A program made the position numbers and the translations under genes. Positions 8,095-16,800 of a DNA stretch of 35,446 nt are shown one piece after another. The notes beneath the pieces are model-generated. The model was not told where the DNA came from. It saw only the letters and a list, made by a program, of their open reading frames with translations, and made no database searches. Each line of letters starts with the position of its first letter. The first letter of the stretch is position 1. Source of the stretch: Rikenellaceae bacterium (GTDB lineage: Bacteria > Bacteroidota > Bacteroidia > Bacteroidales > Rikenellaceae); NCBI GenBank assembly GCA_015060075.1, contig SUZE01000022.1:1-35446 (forward strand). Direction: 5' to 3'.

Positions 8095-9267
8095 CTACGC
8101 CTTTTTAAGAGTTACACGGAATCTTGTACCTTTGCCAATTTCGGACTCCACAACGGCAATTTTGCCTTTGTGATACTCCTCCACGATGCGGCGTGAGAGC
8201 GAAAGGCCAAGTCCCCAACCACGAGTTTTGGTTGTAAATCCGGGTTCGAAAATGCGCCTCCATTTCGATTTAGGAATACCCTTACCGGTGTCCGAAACCT
8301 CCACCCATGCATATTTCTTGTCGGAACCTATCGTTACGGTAATTGCGCCGTGTCCCTGCAAGGCATCGAGGGCATTTTTCATAAGGTTTTCAACCACCCA
8401 CTCAAAGAGTGCTACATTTATCTTTGCCTTGACCGTATCGGTTGCAAGTCCGTTGTATTCGAGCGTTACATTGCGAGGTATGCGCTTACGGAAATACATC
8501 ACCGAGCCTCCGACAACTTCGTTCAACGACTCAACGGTGAGAGGTGTTTCGGAACCGATTTTCGAGAAGCGGTCCACAATTTTCATCAGGTGCGCCAAAT
8601 CCTTCTGCATCTCGTCTACCGCCATCTGGTCCACAGGTTGCTCTCGCAGATACTCTATCCAGCCGAGCAACGAGGAGGTTGGAGTGCCGAGTTGGTGTGC
8701 CGTCTCCTTTGCGAGTCCAACCCATACACGGCTCTGCTCGCTCTGTTTGAGTGAGCGAAAGGCTACAAATACCACCAATACAAATACTACGATAATAAGT
8801 ATCTGTATATACGGGAATATGTAGAGTAGTTGCAGTGTAAACGAGTGACCATAAAATATAATGTGGTTGTGTGCGTTGGTCCACCAGAATTTCACCACAA
8901 TAGGGGTGTTGTCCTTTGCCATTCGGTCGAGTGTACGATGCAGCTTCTCGGGTGACTCAATCACCTCCGCAGGTATAAGGTGGTGCGATATGATACGCAG
9001 ATTTTCATCTGTGATGATAAATGGGATATTGTTGCGGTTGTTGATGATGCTTGCGACCAACGGGTCGTTGATATAGTCGCCCATGGCATCGCGATTTACT
9101 CGCTCCATAGCAGCTGCCCACAACTCTACATCGTGTTTCTCCTTGTGGTGCAGAGCTTCTGCCATGCGATTTGTGAGCAGTAGCGATACGGCAATGAAGA
9201 TGGTGGCAAGTACCAAAACGACCACTCGCCCATTTTCCAAAACCTTATTTTTCAACCGCAACAACAT
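8095..9267 (-). CDS. Membrane sensor histidine kinase (orphan)
   Basis: This 390-residue protein has a transmembrane helix at about 14-32, a roughly 110-residue extracytoplasmic sensor segment and a second helix at about 147-170. The dimerisation/phosphoacceptor box KETAHQLGTP follows, with H191. The ATPase domain shows ENLMKNALDAL (N box), VSDTGKGIP (G1), FEPGFTTK (F box) and GWGLGLSLSRRIV (G2). It would autophosphorylate on H191 in response to an unknown periplasmic signal. No response regulator is adjacent. It lies between an S41 protease and DUF4271 with gaps of 11 and 2 bases, so it is part of the housekeeping operon. Confidence 0.93.
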   Translation of the reverse strand: MLLRLKNKVLENGRVVVLVLATIFIAVSLLLTNRMAEALHHKEKHDVELWAAAMERVNRDAMGDYINDPLVASIINNRNNIPFIITDENLRIISHHLIPAEVIESPEKLHRTLDRMAKDNTPIVVKFWWTNAHNHIIFYGHSFTLQLLYIFPYIQILIIVVFVLVVFVAFRSLKQSEQSRVWVGLAKETAHQLGTPTSSLLGWIEYLREQPVDQMAVDEMQKDLAHLMKIVDRFSKIGSETPLTVESLNEVVGGSVMYFRKRIPRNVTLEYNGLATDTVKAKINVALFEWVVENLMKNALDALQGHGAITVTIGSDKKYAWVEVSDTGKGIPKSKWRRIFEPGFTTKTRGWGLGLSLSRRIVEEYHKGKIAVVESEIGKGTRFRVTLKKA

Positions 9268-9278
9268 AGTTGAGTAGA

Positions 9279-10937
9279 CTATTTGCGAAGTGTGTCCTGC
9301 TTGGTGATTATACGCTCGTACTCCGCCTTGTCGGAGAGAATTTTTATCGCCTCTCCAATCTCCTTGTCATTACGCAACGAGTTGGCTATGACGCCCTCGG
9401 CATAAGCGTAACGCAGAACAATATTTTGATTTATCTGCTCGATAATCTCCTTGCGGAAAGTTTCGAGGTTGCTCTGTTTGTCGTCACGCAAACCCTTGTC
9501 GATAACATCGAGAGCCTCGTTGAGCGATGTGTTACGCTCCTTTGTGAGCGATTTGCGCAACTTTTCGAGAGCAGCACGGGACTCCGACTTGTAAGGTATA
9601 TCTCGCTCCATTGTCATCTTCACAAAGTCGGCATACTCCTCCTCGGTAATCGAAAAACTCTTTACATCTATCGGCTTCGAACTGTTGCGCTTGATGTAAT
9701 CATCGCCAAAATCCTCAATAATACCCAACAAGAAGAGTGTTACGGCAAAAGAACTCACATATTGCGGCTCTATGCGCTTGTCGGGCATAATACCTCCACC
9801 ATCGTAAACCTTACGACCACGAGCAGTCTTGAACTCCTTGATTAAGGAGTCTGCAACCTGTTCGGCACGACCATCGGTGGAGTAGTTCACCGCCTGAATA
9901 CAACGCCCCGAAGGGATATAGTACTTACCCACCGTAATCTTGGCGTATGAGTTGTATCCGAGTGGGGTAGTACCTTGCACCAAGCCCTTTCCGAAACTGC
10001 GCTGACCAATCAACACACCTCGGTCCAAATCCTGAATTGCACCGGCAACAATCTCGGCTGCCGATGCACTATTTCCATTGATAAGCACTGCCAACGGAGT
10101 GTTTGGCAACAACGGCTCATACTCGGTATAGAGTTTATGCGACTTATCGCCACGACCTCGTGTCTCAACCACCATTGTACCCTTCGGCACGAAGAGCGAC
10201 AACACCTTCACCGCCGATTGCAACACGCCTCCACCATTGTTGCGGTAGTCGAGAATAAGCGATTTCAATTCGCCCTCGCTTTGTAGACGCAGAATAGCAG
10301 AGCGCATATCATCGTAGCACTTGTCGGTGAAATCGGCATGGCGGATATATCCCACACCTTCGGCAACATATCCGGCATAGGTAATGCTCGGTATAACGAT
10401 ACGGCGGCGGCGAATTTTCAACTCCTCACGCTCGCCCGTGAGCAACCTCTCTACTGTGACTTTTACGGTTGTATTTGGCTCGCCACGAAGTCGTTTGCTT
10501 ATATCCTCGACATTCGTTCCTTTCATATCTTTGCCATCAATCGCCACAATCTTATCGCCAATCTTCAAGCCGTTCTCATCGGCAGGCGAACCCTTGTACG
10601 GCTCGGCAATAATAACATAGTCCCCCTTTTTTCTGATTAGAGCACCGATACCACCATAGCGACCTGTGGTCATCGCCTCGAAATTGGGCATATCCTTCTC
10701 GGGGATAAAGTCGGTGTAGGGGTCCAATTTGGAGGTTATGCCTTCGGCTCCGTTCTGCATCATCTCATCGGCATCGACCTCATCGACATATTGTGTCGAT
10801 ATGGCGTGCATGAGATTGACCATAATCTCCATATTACGCCCTAAACCGAAGTCGTTGCGTGTAGCGAAGAGGGTTGTGGCAAAAACCGCCACAACCACTA
10901 CTGCCAAAAGGGTATATTTTACAAATTTATTTTTCAT
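9279..10937 (-). CDS. S41 family C-terminal processing peptidase with PDZ domain
   Basis: The 552-residue protein has an N-terminal signal/anchor (residues 7-24). A PDZ domain at about 93-165 contains YGGIGALI and GLKIGDKIVAIDG. The S41 protease core carries GNSASAAEI (S292) and SFGKG (K317), the Ser-Lys dyad of tail-specific proteases. A C-terminal helical extension of about 180 residues follows, common in Bacteroidetes members. It should act in the periplasm on C-terminal tails of exported proteins. It follows a small membrane protein gene; the gap is made of four heptads ending at its ATG. Confidence 0.93.
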   Translation of the reverse strand: MKNKFVKYTLLAVVVVAVFATTLFATRNDFGLGRNMEIMVNLMHAISTQYVDEVDADEMMQNGAEGITSKLDPYTDFIPEKDMPNFEAMTTGRYGGIGALIRKKGDYVIIAEPYKGSPADENGLKIGDKIVAIDGKDMKGTNVEDISKRLRGEPNTTVKVTVERLLTGEREELKIRRRRIVIPSITYAGYVAEGVGYIRHADFTDKCYDDMRSAILRLQSEGELKSLILDYRNNGGGVLQSAVKVLSLFVPKGTMVVETRGRGDKSHKLYTEYEPLLPNTPLAVLINGNSASAAEIVAGAIQDLDRGVLIGQRSFGKGLVQGTTPLGYNSYAKITVGKYYIPSGRCIQAVNYSTDGRAEQVADSLIKEFKTARGRKVYDGGGIMPDKRIEPQYVSSFAVTLFLLGIIEDFGDDYIKRNSSKPIDVKSFSITEEEYADFVKMTMERDIPYKSESRAALEKLRKSLTKERNTSLNEALDVIDKGLRDDKQSNLETFRKEIIEQINQNIVLRYAYAEGVIANSLRNDKEIGEAIKILSDKAEYERIITKQDTLRK

Positions 10938-10965
10938 CTATCTCTTAACTCCTATCTTCTAACTC
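10938..10965 (-). repeat. Four heptad repeats abutting the S41 protease start codon
   Basis: Reading the minus strand, GAGTTAG-AAGATAG-GAGTTAA-GAGATAG runs directly into ATG. This is exactly four 7-base units between the upstream stop and this start. It resembles, in period but not in sequence, the spacers at other junctions in the window. Confidence 0.7.
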
Positions 10966-10975
10966 CTCGCTTTTG

Positions 10976-11461
10976 TTAAATCTCGCCCGCCTCTCTGCGG
11001 TGTTTGTTTGTAATAAATCGCTCGGCATCGAATGCGAGTCGCACCGACAGTGAGCGCAGACCACCTACTTCAACTTGGGTGCCGTTCTGGCGCACAACAA
11101 CCTCATCTTCGTAGAGTTTTACCAATCGGCGCAGACCTTTTGCACGATAACGCAGCTCTGTTTCTGTTGCCGACACCAACTCCAAACCCGACACTTCGGC
11201 AGCCATTGTAAACTCCTCGCGGTCGGTTGCGATGTTGCCCTCGAAGGTTCTTTTTGCAAAGCCGAAATATGGATAGGTGGCAGCCAACAAAATTGTCGCA
11301 ACAACCATTCCCCAGCCTCGCCATGTGGCGAAGAGCAACTCCCAACGTTGTGCGAAGGTGATAGGTGCATGCTCCGAGTAGTGCATCAACGCCATCAACG
11401 CTACATACAAAACGCACAAAGCAACAAAATATTTTACACTGCGAACAAAGTACTTCTTCAT
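10976..11461 (-). CDS. Conserved-type small membrane protein, unknown function
   Basis: I do not recognise a family in this 161-residue protein. It has two transmembrane helices (residues 9-27 and 48-68) separated by a short loop. A soluble, mixed alpha/beta C-terminal domain of about 90 residues follows (GLELVSATETELRYRAKGLRRL...). That layout resembles small Bacteroidetes membrane proteins with a PH-like tail, but this is only an impression. It lies between ispH and the S41 protease in the same operon. Confidence 0.7.
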   Translation of the reverse strand: MKKYFVRSVKYFVALCVLYVALMALMHYSEHAPITFAQRWELLFATWRGWGMVVATILLAATYPYFGFAKRTFEGNIATDREEFTMAAEVSGLELVSATETELRYRAKGLRRLVKLYEDEVVVRQNGTQVEVGGLRSLSVRLAFDAERFITNKHRREAGEI

Positions 11462-11492
11462 ATAATTCTTAACTCTTAATTTTTAATTCTTA
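11462..11492 (-). repeat. Four TAAGAAT-type heptads between ispH stop and next start
   Basis: On the minus strand the ispH stop TAA is the first three bases of TAAGAAT-TAAAAAT-TAAGAGT-TAAGAAT, followed by TAT and the next ATG. The whole stop-to-start linker is therefore a 7-base periodic array. Confidence 0.75.
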
Positions 11493-12347
11493 ATTTATTG
11501 AAAGTATTGCCTCCGCTATACTTTCCATCAGCCATTTAGGCGTTGAGGTAGCACCGCAGATACCTACGCTCTCAACCCCCTCAAACCACTTCTTTTGCAG
11601 TTCGCTCGCCTCCTCGATATTGTAGGAACGTTCATTCTCCTGACGACAGATGTTGTACAACACCTTGCCATTGCTCGACTTGCGACCGCAGACGAAGATT
11701 ACAACATCGTGCTGTCGGGAGAACTCTCGCAGATGCTCCTCTCGGGAGGATACTCGGCGACAAATCGTATCATCAATGGTAAGCAAATCTTCATGCACCA
11801 CCTTGTTGCGCATAATCTCCGCCAAGTAGTTGAATTTTTCGATACTCTGCGTGGTCTGTGAGAGGAAATATATCGGGCGAGAGAAGTCTATCACCTGTAA
11901 ATCATCTTCGCTCTCCACCACAACTGCATGCTCTTCAACTTGTCCTGTCAAACCAACCACTTCGGCATGTCCTCGCTTTCCCAAGATAACCACCGTGCCG
12001 CCAAGCGCCTGCATCTTGCGATAAGCCTCCTTGACCTTGCGTTGCAGGGCTGCAACTACGGGGCATGTCGCATCTATAACCTCAATGCCGTACTCTTTGG
12101 CGAGGGCGTAGGTGCGAGGTGGCTCGCCATGCGCACGAATCAACATTCGTCTGCCGGCGATGGTTGGTATATCTTCGTGCGAGATGGTCTGCAATCCCAA
12201 TGCTTCGAGTCGTTGTACCTCGATGCGGTTGTGGACAATATCGCCAAGCGAAGCTATGGAGCCACTTTGTAACGCTCCCTCTGCCTCGTTGATTGCCCTC
12301 ACAACCCCAAAGCAAAAACCCGAATCATTGTCAATCTCAACATGCAT
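11490..12347 (-). CDS. ispH: 4-hydroxy-3-methylbut-2-enyl diphosphate reductase
   Basis: The 285-residue protein opens with DNDSGFCFGVVRAI (C12). It has RAHGEPPR, IDATCPVV (C95), GKRGHAEVVG (E129) and DDTICRR (C196). The three cysteines ligate the 4Fe-4S cluster, and the Glu is the proton-relay residue. IspH makes IPP and DMAPP in the last step of the non-mevalonate pathway. The window also encodes a prenyl diphosphate synthase that would use these products. Length is close to other IspH proteins. It lies downstream of cmk, as is common in Bacteroidetes. Confidence 0.96.
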   Translation of the reverse strand: MHVEIDNDSGFCFGVVRAINEAEGALQSGSIASLGDIVHNRIEVQRLEALGLQTISHEDIPTIAGRRMLIRAHGEPPRTYALAKEYGIEVIDATCPVVAALQRKVKEAYRKMQALGGTVVILGKRGHAEVVGLTGQVEEHAVVVESEDDLQVIDFSRPIYFLSQTTQSIEKFNYLAEIMRNKVVHEDLLTIDDTICRRVSSREEHLREFSRQHDVVIFVCGRKSSNGKVLYNICRQENERSYNIEEASELQKKWFEGVESVGICGATSTPKWLMESIAEAILSIN

Positions 12348-12378
12348 ACAAACGGAAAGCGAAAACTAAAAATACCTT

Positions 12379-12413
12379 TAATTGTCAATTCGTCAATTGT
12401 CAATTGTCAATTA
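12379..12413 (-). repeat. Heptad repeats (CAATTGA type) between cmk stop and ispH
   Basis: Starting on the cmk stop codon, the minus strand reads TAATTGA-CAATTGA-CAATTGA, one 8-base variant, then CAATTAA. The same unit occurs between the phosphodiesterase and the transporter at 15837-15871. It is too short and too regular to be a CRISPR array. Confidence 0.8.
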
Positions 12414-13115
12414 AAGAGTGCTTTGCACTCTTGCAAACTCTTTGTCAAACCACTCCATCTGCTCGGGAATGGTCATATAACTATTGTCCAAGACGATAGC
12501 ATCATCAGCCTTTTGCAGCGGCGAAATAGCACGAGTCATATCCGCCTCATCTCGTGAAACGACATTCTCCAAAATCTCATCGAACGACACCTTGTCGCCC
12601 TTTGCCGTAAGTTCTGCATAGCGGCGTTCGGCACGCACCTTCGGGTCGGCAGTCATAAATATCTTTAACTCGGCATCGGGGAATACCACCGTGCCGATAT
12701 CTCGACCGTCCATCACGACACCCCTCTTGCGCCCCATCTCCTGCTGCATGGCAACGAGTTTCTCACGCACCTCGGCGATAGCACTCACAGGACTAACACA
12801 GTTCGACACTTCGATAGTGCGAATTTTTCCCTCCACCAAATCACCATTAACATATATGTCGCTTGCACCACGCTGGGGGTTAAAGCGGAAGGTAATAGAG
12901 ATATCGGAGAGTAGTTTTACCACCTCGTCTTCATTGACTATGCCCGAATTTATTGCTCCGTGTTCGAGGGCATAGAGCGTTACGGCACGATACATTGCAC
13001 CTGTGTCGATAAAGATATATCCAAGTCGTTGCGCAATGCTCTTTGCAAAAGTACTCTTGCCACATGAGGAGAAGCCATCGAGGGCGATGATGATTTTCTT
13101 GTTAGATTGTTCCAT
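12411..13115 (-). CDS. cmk: Cytidylate (CMP/dCMP) kinase
   Basis: The 234-residue protein has a P-loop at residues 14-22 (GFSSCGKST), then IDTGAMYRAVTLYAL, VMDGRDIGTVVFPDAELKIF and a RAERRY lid region, all typical of bacterial Cmk. It phosphorylates CMP and dCMP with ATP. Its start overlaps the upstream LysE-family gene by 14 bases, so the pair is translationally coupled. The ispH gene follows after a heptad-repeat spacer. Confidence 0.96.
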   Translation of the reverse strand: MEQSNKKIIIALDGFSSCGKSTFAKSIAQRLGYIFIDTGAMYRAVTLYALEHGAINSGIVNEDEVVKLLSDISITFRFNPQRGASDIYVNGDLVEGKIRTIEVSNCVSPVSAIAEVREKLVAMQQEMGRKRGVVMDGRDIGTVVFPDAELKIFMTADPKVRAERRYAELTAKGDKVSFDEILENVVSRDEADMTRAISPLQKADDAIVLDNSYMTIPEQMEWFDKEFARVQSTL

Positions 13116-13776
13116 TTGGGGTAGTTGTGAGAACTGTCGATAGTATTGTTATGACTCCGAGGAGCCCTATTATAATGCCTGCCACGCGATTAATCATCTG
13201 CATATGGTGCGGACGAAAACCTCGGCGGAAGAGGCTGATAAGCAGGGTAAGCAGGAACCACCACACCACCGCACCTCCGAAGAAGCCCGCAATGATAAGC
13301 AGACTCGACAATATCGAAGCAACATCGGCAGAGCCATCGTGCGAGGATACGCCCAACATTGCAAAGAAGGCGAGGATATATGGTATGACGGTTACGAAAT
13401 TTGCCATCGTAAAGCCGAACATCGAGAAGAAGTCTCGCTTTGAGGAGGTTGTTCCTGTGCGGTTACGGCGAATTTGTGGTGCAGGGTTTTGGAAGAAGAT
13501 AACCACGCCCACGATAACTACGAAGATGCCTCCGAGAATTGAGATTATGTGTCGGTATTGTTCGATTTGCGCCTGCAACAAGGCGTAGAAGAAGAAGGCG
13601 ATAATCGCCATCAATGTATCGGCACACGCTACGCCGAGTCCGGAGATGAAACCCGAACGGCGGCTCTTGCTAAGGGTGCGCTGAATACACAACACTGCCA
13701 CAGGTCCCACCGTAATTGATGATGCCAGACCTACGGTAAAACCTCTCAACAATATGTCTATAATTGTAAGCAACAT
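13102..13776 (-). CDS. LysE/RhtB family amino-acid-type exporter
   Basis: This 224-residue membrane protein begins with RGFTVGLASSITVGPVAVLCIQRTL, the N-terminal signature of LysE translocators. About six hydrophobic helices follow: residues 5-27, 45-65, 75-95, 115-140, 155-185 and 198-218. A hydrophilic loop at about 98-115 lies between helices 3 and 4. Family members export amino acids or related small molecules; the substrate here is unknown. It is the first gene of the long minus-strand run, and two -7 elements lie just upstream. Confidence 0.85.
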   Translation of the reverse strand: MLLTIIDILLRGFTVGLASSITVGPVAVLCIQRTLSKSRRSGFISGLGVACADTLMAIIAFFFYALLQAQIEQYRHIISILGGIFVVIVGVVIFFQNPAPQIRRNRTGTTSSKRDFFSMFGFTMANFVTVIPYILAFFAMLGVSSHDGSADVASILSSLLIIAGFFGGAVVWWFLLTLLISLFRRGFRPHHMQMINRVAGIIIGLLGVITILSTVLTTTPNGTI

Positions 13777-13810
13777 ATCTCTTTTGGTCGCAATAGTGCA
13801 AAATACTCTG

Positions 13811-13827
13811 CAAATATAACAAATATA
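13811..13827 (-). promoter_or_regulatory. Possible promoter(s) for the lysE-cmk-ispH run
   Basis: The minus strand contains two consecutive TATATTTG boxes (13827-13820 and 13818-13811), matching the Bacteroidetes -7 element TAnnTTTG. They lie 35-50 bases before the start codon. No clear TTG sits at the ideal distance, so only the -7 elements are supported. Confidence 0.5.
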
Positions 13828-13947
13828 TTGAAAATATATTAAACTTCGGCACTATTTCTTCTGTTCAATTTTGCATATTGCGTGCCTTATATCATTTATT
13901 GTTGATAACTTATTGCGGAATTGGGTTACGAATTTTGCAGAAAGTTA

Positions 13948-13955
13948 TATATTTG
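13948..13955 (+). promoter_or_regulatory. Possible -7 promoter element for the DUF3467 gene
   Basis: TATATTTG lies 26 bases before the ATG. An upstream TTG is present, but at 24 rather than 19-20 bases. The element is divergent from the lysE-side promoters, so 13777-13981 is a bidirectional control region. Confidence 0.45.
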
Positions 13956-13981
13956 CTATCGAAAAACAATAAAATATAGAT

Positions 13982-14281
13982 ATGAGCGAAGTAAAACAAC
14001 ACGGAATAGATGTGGAACTTGATGCCGAAGTGGCGCAGGGACACTACTCGAATTTGGCGATTATTTCGCACTCGACCTCAGAGTTTATACTTGACTTTGC
14101 AGCTATCTTACCCGGATTGCCAAAGGCAAAGGTAAAGAGTCGAATAATTCTTACCCCGGAGCATGCCAAGCGCTTGTTGATGTCGTTGCAAGACAATATT
14201 GCTCGCTACGAAACAAATGTCGGTCGTATAGAGATTCCTCAGCACCAAGCACCGGTAGGCTTTACACAAAAATTGAATTAA
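13982..14281 (+). CDS. DUF3467 family small protein
   Basis: The 99-residue soluble protein has the DUF3467 pattern: GHYSNLAIISHSTSEFILDF, then PGLPKAKVKSRIILTPEHAK and RLLMSLQDNIARYE. This widespread family has no settled biochemical function. The gene is transcribed alone: its own promoter box lies upstream, and a strong terminator separates it from the convergent transporter gene. Confidence 0.9.
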   Translation: MSEVKQHGIDVELDAEVAQGHYSNLAIISHSTSEFILDFAAILPGLPKAKVKSRIILTPEHAKRLLMSLQDNIARYETNVGRIEIPQHQAPVGFTQKLN

Positions 14282-14335
14282 ATATGGTTTTTCGGGCTTT
14301 GCAAGCCGAAAATTAGCACTCGTTATAACTTCAAC

Positions 14336-14373
14336 AAAAAGCGTGTCCAAAAAACTATTTGGACACGCTTTTT
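14336..14373. terminator. Bidirectional terminator between DUF3467 and the transporter
   Basis: AAAAAGCGTGTCCAAA (14336-14351) pairs with TTTGGACACGCTTTTT (14358-14373) around a short loop. The A-rich and T-rich ends serve both strands. A weaker GC hairpin at about 14291-14311 lacks a T tract. Confidence 0.85.
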
Positions 14374-14400
14374 GTGTGCTAATATCCTTTTGATGCAGTT

Positions 14401-15825
14401 TTACTCCTCCTTTACTTTCTTGCCCCAGTTGAGGATTGGGAGTAAGAATGAGATAATTGATGCTCCAATCCAGAAGATTGCAGCAGACGAAAAGTCGTAG
14501 TGCTTAACAACCTCACCGAGTTCATTTACCGTTTCGGTGATGTTGCTGTCGATAAGCCAACCACTCACTACATCCTGAATACCTGCTGCAATATAACTTG
14601 CAATACCAACAACGCCGAGTGCGGCACCCGAAGCCTTGCGAGGTACGATATCCACAGCCATCAATCCACCCAAGAAGGCAATCAATACTCCAATTGCGAT
14701 ACCGAACAATACCATAGAGGCAACATTTACCCAATACTCATTACCTCCGTATATGAATATGATATATGAGATAGAGAGTAAAATACCCGAAACAAACGCC
14801 GGCATCTTGCGGTCGCCCTTGAATAGCACATCTGACATCCAGCCTGCCAATACAGTACCTACAATACCAAGCAAAGCATTAATTGAGATGATGAATGTTG
14901 CAGTTTCGAGCGAAAATCCCTTCTCCTCCTGCAAGAATAGGATACCCCACGAGTTCAACGAGTAGCGAGATATATACATGAATGCGGAGGCAAGTGCCAA
15001 AATCCATACCGCAGGGGTACGCAATACCTGCTTTTGAATATCGGCAACCGACTCATCTTTCTTCTTAACCTCGACCTTCTCGCCTGTAAGCACCTCAATT
15101 GAAGGCAAACCCTTACTTTCAGGGGTGTCGTGCATCATAAAAAGAATAACAACAACACCAATAGCACCAGCCAGAGCCGAGCCGAAGAAGCCCCACTGCC
15201 AACCTGCTGCGGCAACGAGCGAGCCAACGAAGATGAAAGACAACCACTCGCCGATATTGTGGCTTGCCGAGAAGAAGCCGTAGAATGTTCCTCGGCGCGA
15301 GAGTGGGAACCAACGAGAGAGCGCAATAATTGCAGGAGCTGCACCCATTGATTGTGACCAACCATTAATACCCCACATAATAGCAAAGATTACGAAAACT
15401 ACCGCCGAAGGTATAGCAGCTTCGCCGATAAACTCGTTGTTTGAGCCAAACAGACCTATAAAGCCCATGGTGAGGTTTGCCAAGGTCGAAACCAACAAAC
15501 CGGTTGCCATAAATCGTTTGATGTTGCAGTGGTCGGCGATAAAGCCATTTACCAACTTGCCGATGGCGTAGGCAAAGAGGAGTGCCGAGCCGATAATACC
15601 CAACTGCGTAGCATCGAGCATGCCACTGTCGAGAATTGGTTTCTTCATCACATTGAGTGATGTTCGGCATACATAGTAGAGGCTGTAACCGAGTGTTCCT
15701 GCCACGAATGATTGGAAAGCCAACGAGCGATGATACTTCTTCTGTCCTTGCTCGTCAAGGTCGGTACGAAGCGGTGCAGGTTCGCTGATACCGTAAAACT
15801 TCTTAAATGCTGAAATAAATCCCAT
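14401..15825 (-). CDS. Organophosphate:phosphate antiporter (MFS, GlpT/UhpT-like)
   Basis: The 474-residue protein has about twelve transmembrane helices and the organophosphate antiporter pattern: LGYSLYYVCRTSLNVMKKPI near residues 45-64, GINGWSQSMGAAP, RWFPLSRRGTFYGFFSASHN and SRYSLNSWGILFLQEEKGF. A charged central loop joins the two halves (residues about 225-250). Family members exchange inorganic phosphate for glycerol-3-phosphate or sugar phosphates. The preceding gene is a glycerophosphodiester phosphodiesterase, which releases glycerol-3-phosphate, so a GlpT-like role is likely but unproven. Last gene of its operon. Confidence 0.88.
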   Translation of the reverse strand: MGFISAFKKFYGISEPAPLRTDLDEQGQKKYHRSLAFQSFVAGTLGYSLYYVCRTSLNVMKKPILDSGMLDATQLGIIGSALLFAYAIGKLVNGFIADHCNIKRFMATGLLVSTLANLTMGFIGLFGSNNEFIGEAAIPSAVVFVIFAIMWGINGWSQSMGAAPAIIALSRWFPLSRRGTFYGFFSASHNIGEWLSFIFVGSLVAAAGWQWGFFGSALAGAIGVVVILFMMHDTPESKGLPSIEVLTGEKVEVKKKDESVADIQKQVLRTPAVWILALASAFMYISRYSLNSWGILFLQEEKGFSLETATFIISINALLGIVGTVLAGWMSDVLFKGDRKMPAFVSGILLSISYIIFIYGGNEYWVNVASMVLFGIAIGVLIAFLGGLMAVDIVPRKASGAALGVVGIASYIAAGIQDVVSGWLIDSNITETVNELGEVVKHYDFSSAAIFWIGASIISFLLPILNWGKKVKEE

Positions 15826-15836
15826 AGTTTTTTCTT

Positions 15837-15871
15837 TTAATTGTCAATTATCAATTGTCAATTATCAATTA
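15837..15871 (-). repeat. Five heptad repeats between phosphodiesterase stop and transporter
   Basis: The minus strand reads TAATTGA-TAATTGA-CAATTGA-TAATTGA-CAATTAA. The first TAA is the stop codon of the phosphodiesterase gene, and the array ends 11 bases before the transporter ATG. Confidence 0.85.
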
Positions 15872-16792
15872 TTTAAGTGTGTGACGACTTTTCGATTCGA
15901 GGTACTTGATAAGCATTGCAGGGCGGTCAGTCTGAATCATCGATGCTCCGTACGAGAGGATTTTACCGTAAATCTTCTCCTCGTTGCCTACGGCCCTATC
16001 ATCATAGTAACCATTTTCGTATCCACCACAAAGGCTTCCCCACAAGGTGTTTATCCACAAATGCTTACCACTTTTCAATACCTTATTGAATACCTTTTTT
16101 TCTCCCTTTAATGTACCGTTCCAACACATCTCGAAGGCGATAAACGGGAGGTCAGTCGAGAGGTAGTCATTGAAGAGGACTTCGTGCTTTTCCCACGACT
16201 TGCTACCATAGTTTATGATAGGCATATAGAGCATATTCTCCTTGTGCTTTGAGAAGAACGCCTTCATATCGGCGGGTGACTTAGTACTCTTTATAATCAC
16301 TTGGTCTGCCATTTTACGCTCGATAAGCATCTCCATTACTTGGTCGTAATAGTTGATTCCCTTGTCGAGGTTAATGAGAACACGCCCTTTGCATACATCA
16401 AGCGCCTCCTCCAAAGTCGGCATCTTGTAACGGGTTGTGGCACCATGTCCGGCGCGCAGATAGCGGCTACGAATATAATCGAGTGTCAATTCTTTGATTT
16501 TGCCCTTGCCGTTGGTGGTGCGGTTGATGGAGCTGTCGTGACAAACAACCAACTTTCCGTCAGCGGTGCGATGTATGTCGAGTTCGACAATATCCACCCC
16601 CATCTTGATTGCAGATTCAATCGCCTCCAACGAGTTTTCCGGGAAGTTGCGCCAATCGGCACGATGAGCAATCACAAAGACATAGTCCGACTTTGGGTTG
16701 TGCAACTCACGCAACAGTTTGTCGGTGCGACTCTCTGCCATTGCGGTAAATGCGGTGGCAATGGAGAGCAATAAAACAAACAGTTTCTTCAT
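15869..16792 (-). CDS. Secreted glycerophosphodiester phosphodiesterase
   Basis: The 307-residue protein has a signal peptide (MKKLFVLLLSIATAFTAMA). The GDPD core follows: IAHRADWRNFPENSLEAI (H43, R44, E52), VELDIHRTADGKLVV (E70, D72, H74) and CHDSSINRTT (H85). These residues form the metal site and the general acid/base pair. It should hydrolyse deacylated phospholipid headgroups in the periplasm to glycerol-3-phosphate and an alcohol. Its start is 8 bases after the GH3 stop, and it is followed by a GlpT-like transporter, which would import the product. Confidence 0.93.
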   Translation of the reverse strand: MKKLFVLLLSIATAFTAMAESRTDKLLRELHNPKSDYVFVIAHRADWRNFPENSLEAIESAIKMGVDIVELDIHRTADGKLVVCHDSSINRTTNGKGKIKELTLDYIRSRYLRAGHGATTRYKMPTLEEALDVCKGRVLINLDKGINYYDQVMEMLIERKMADQVIIKSTKSPADMKAFFSKHKENMLYMPIINYGSKSWEKHEVLFNDYLSTDLPFIAFEMCWNGTLKGEKKVFNKVLKSGKHLWINTLWGSLCGGYENGYYDDRAVGNEEKIYGKILSYGASMIQTDRPAMLIKYLESKSRHTLK

Positions 16793-16800
16793 GTCGTTTG

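Noticed and set aside
12379..12413. Short tandem repeats as a CRISPR array
   Set aside because: Units are 7 bases with no spacers and no cas genes; they fill an operon linker.
14291..14311. Second terminator after DUF3467
   Set aside because: The stem is bulged and not followed by T residues; the hairpin at 14336-14373 is far stronger.
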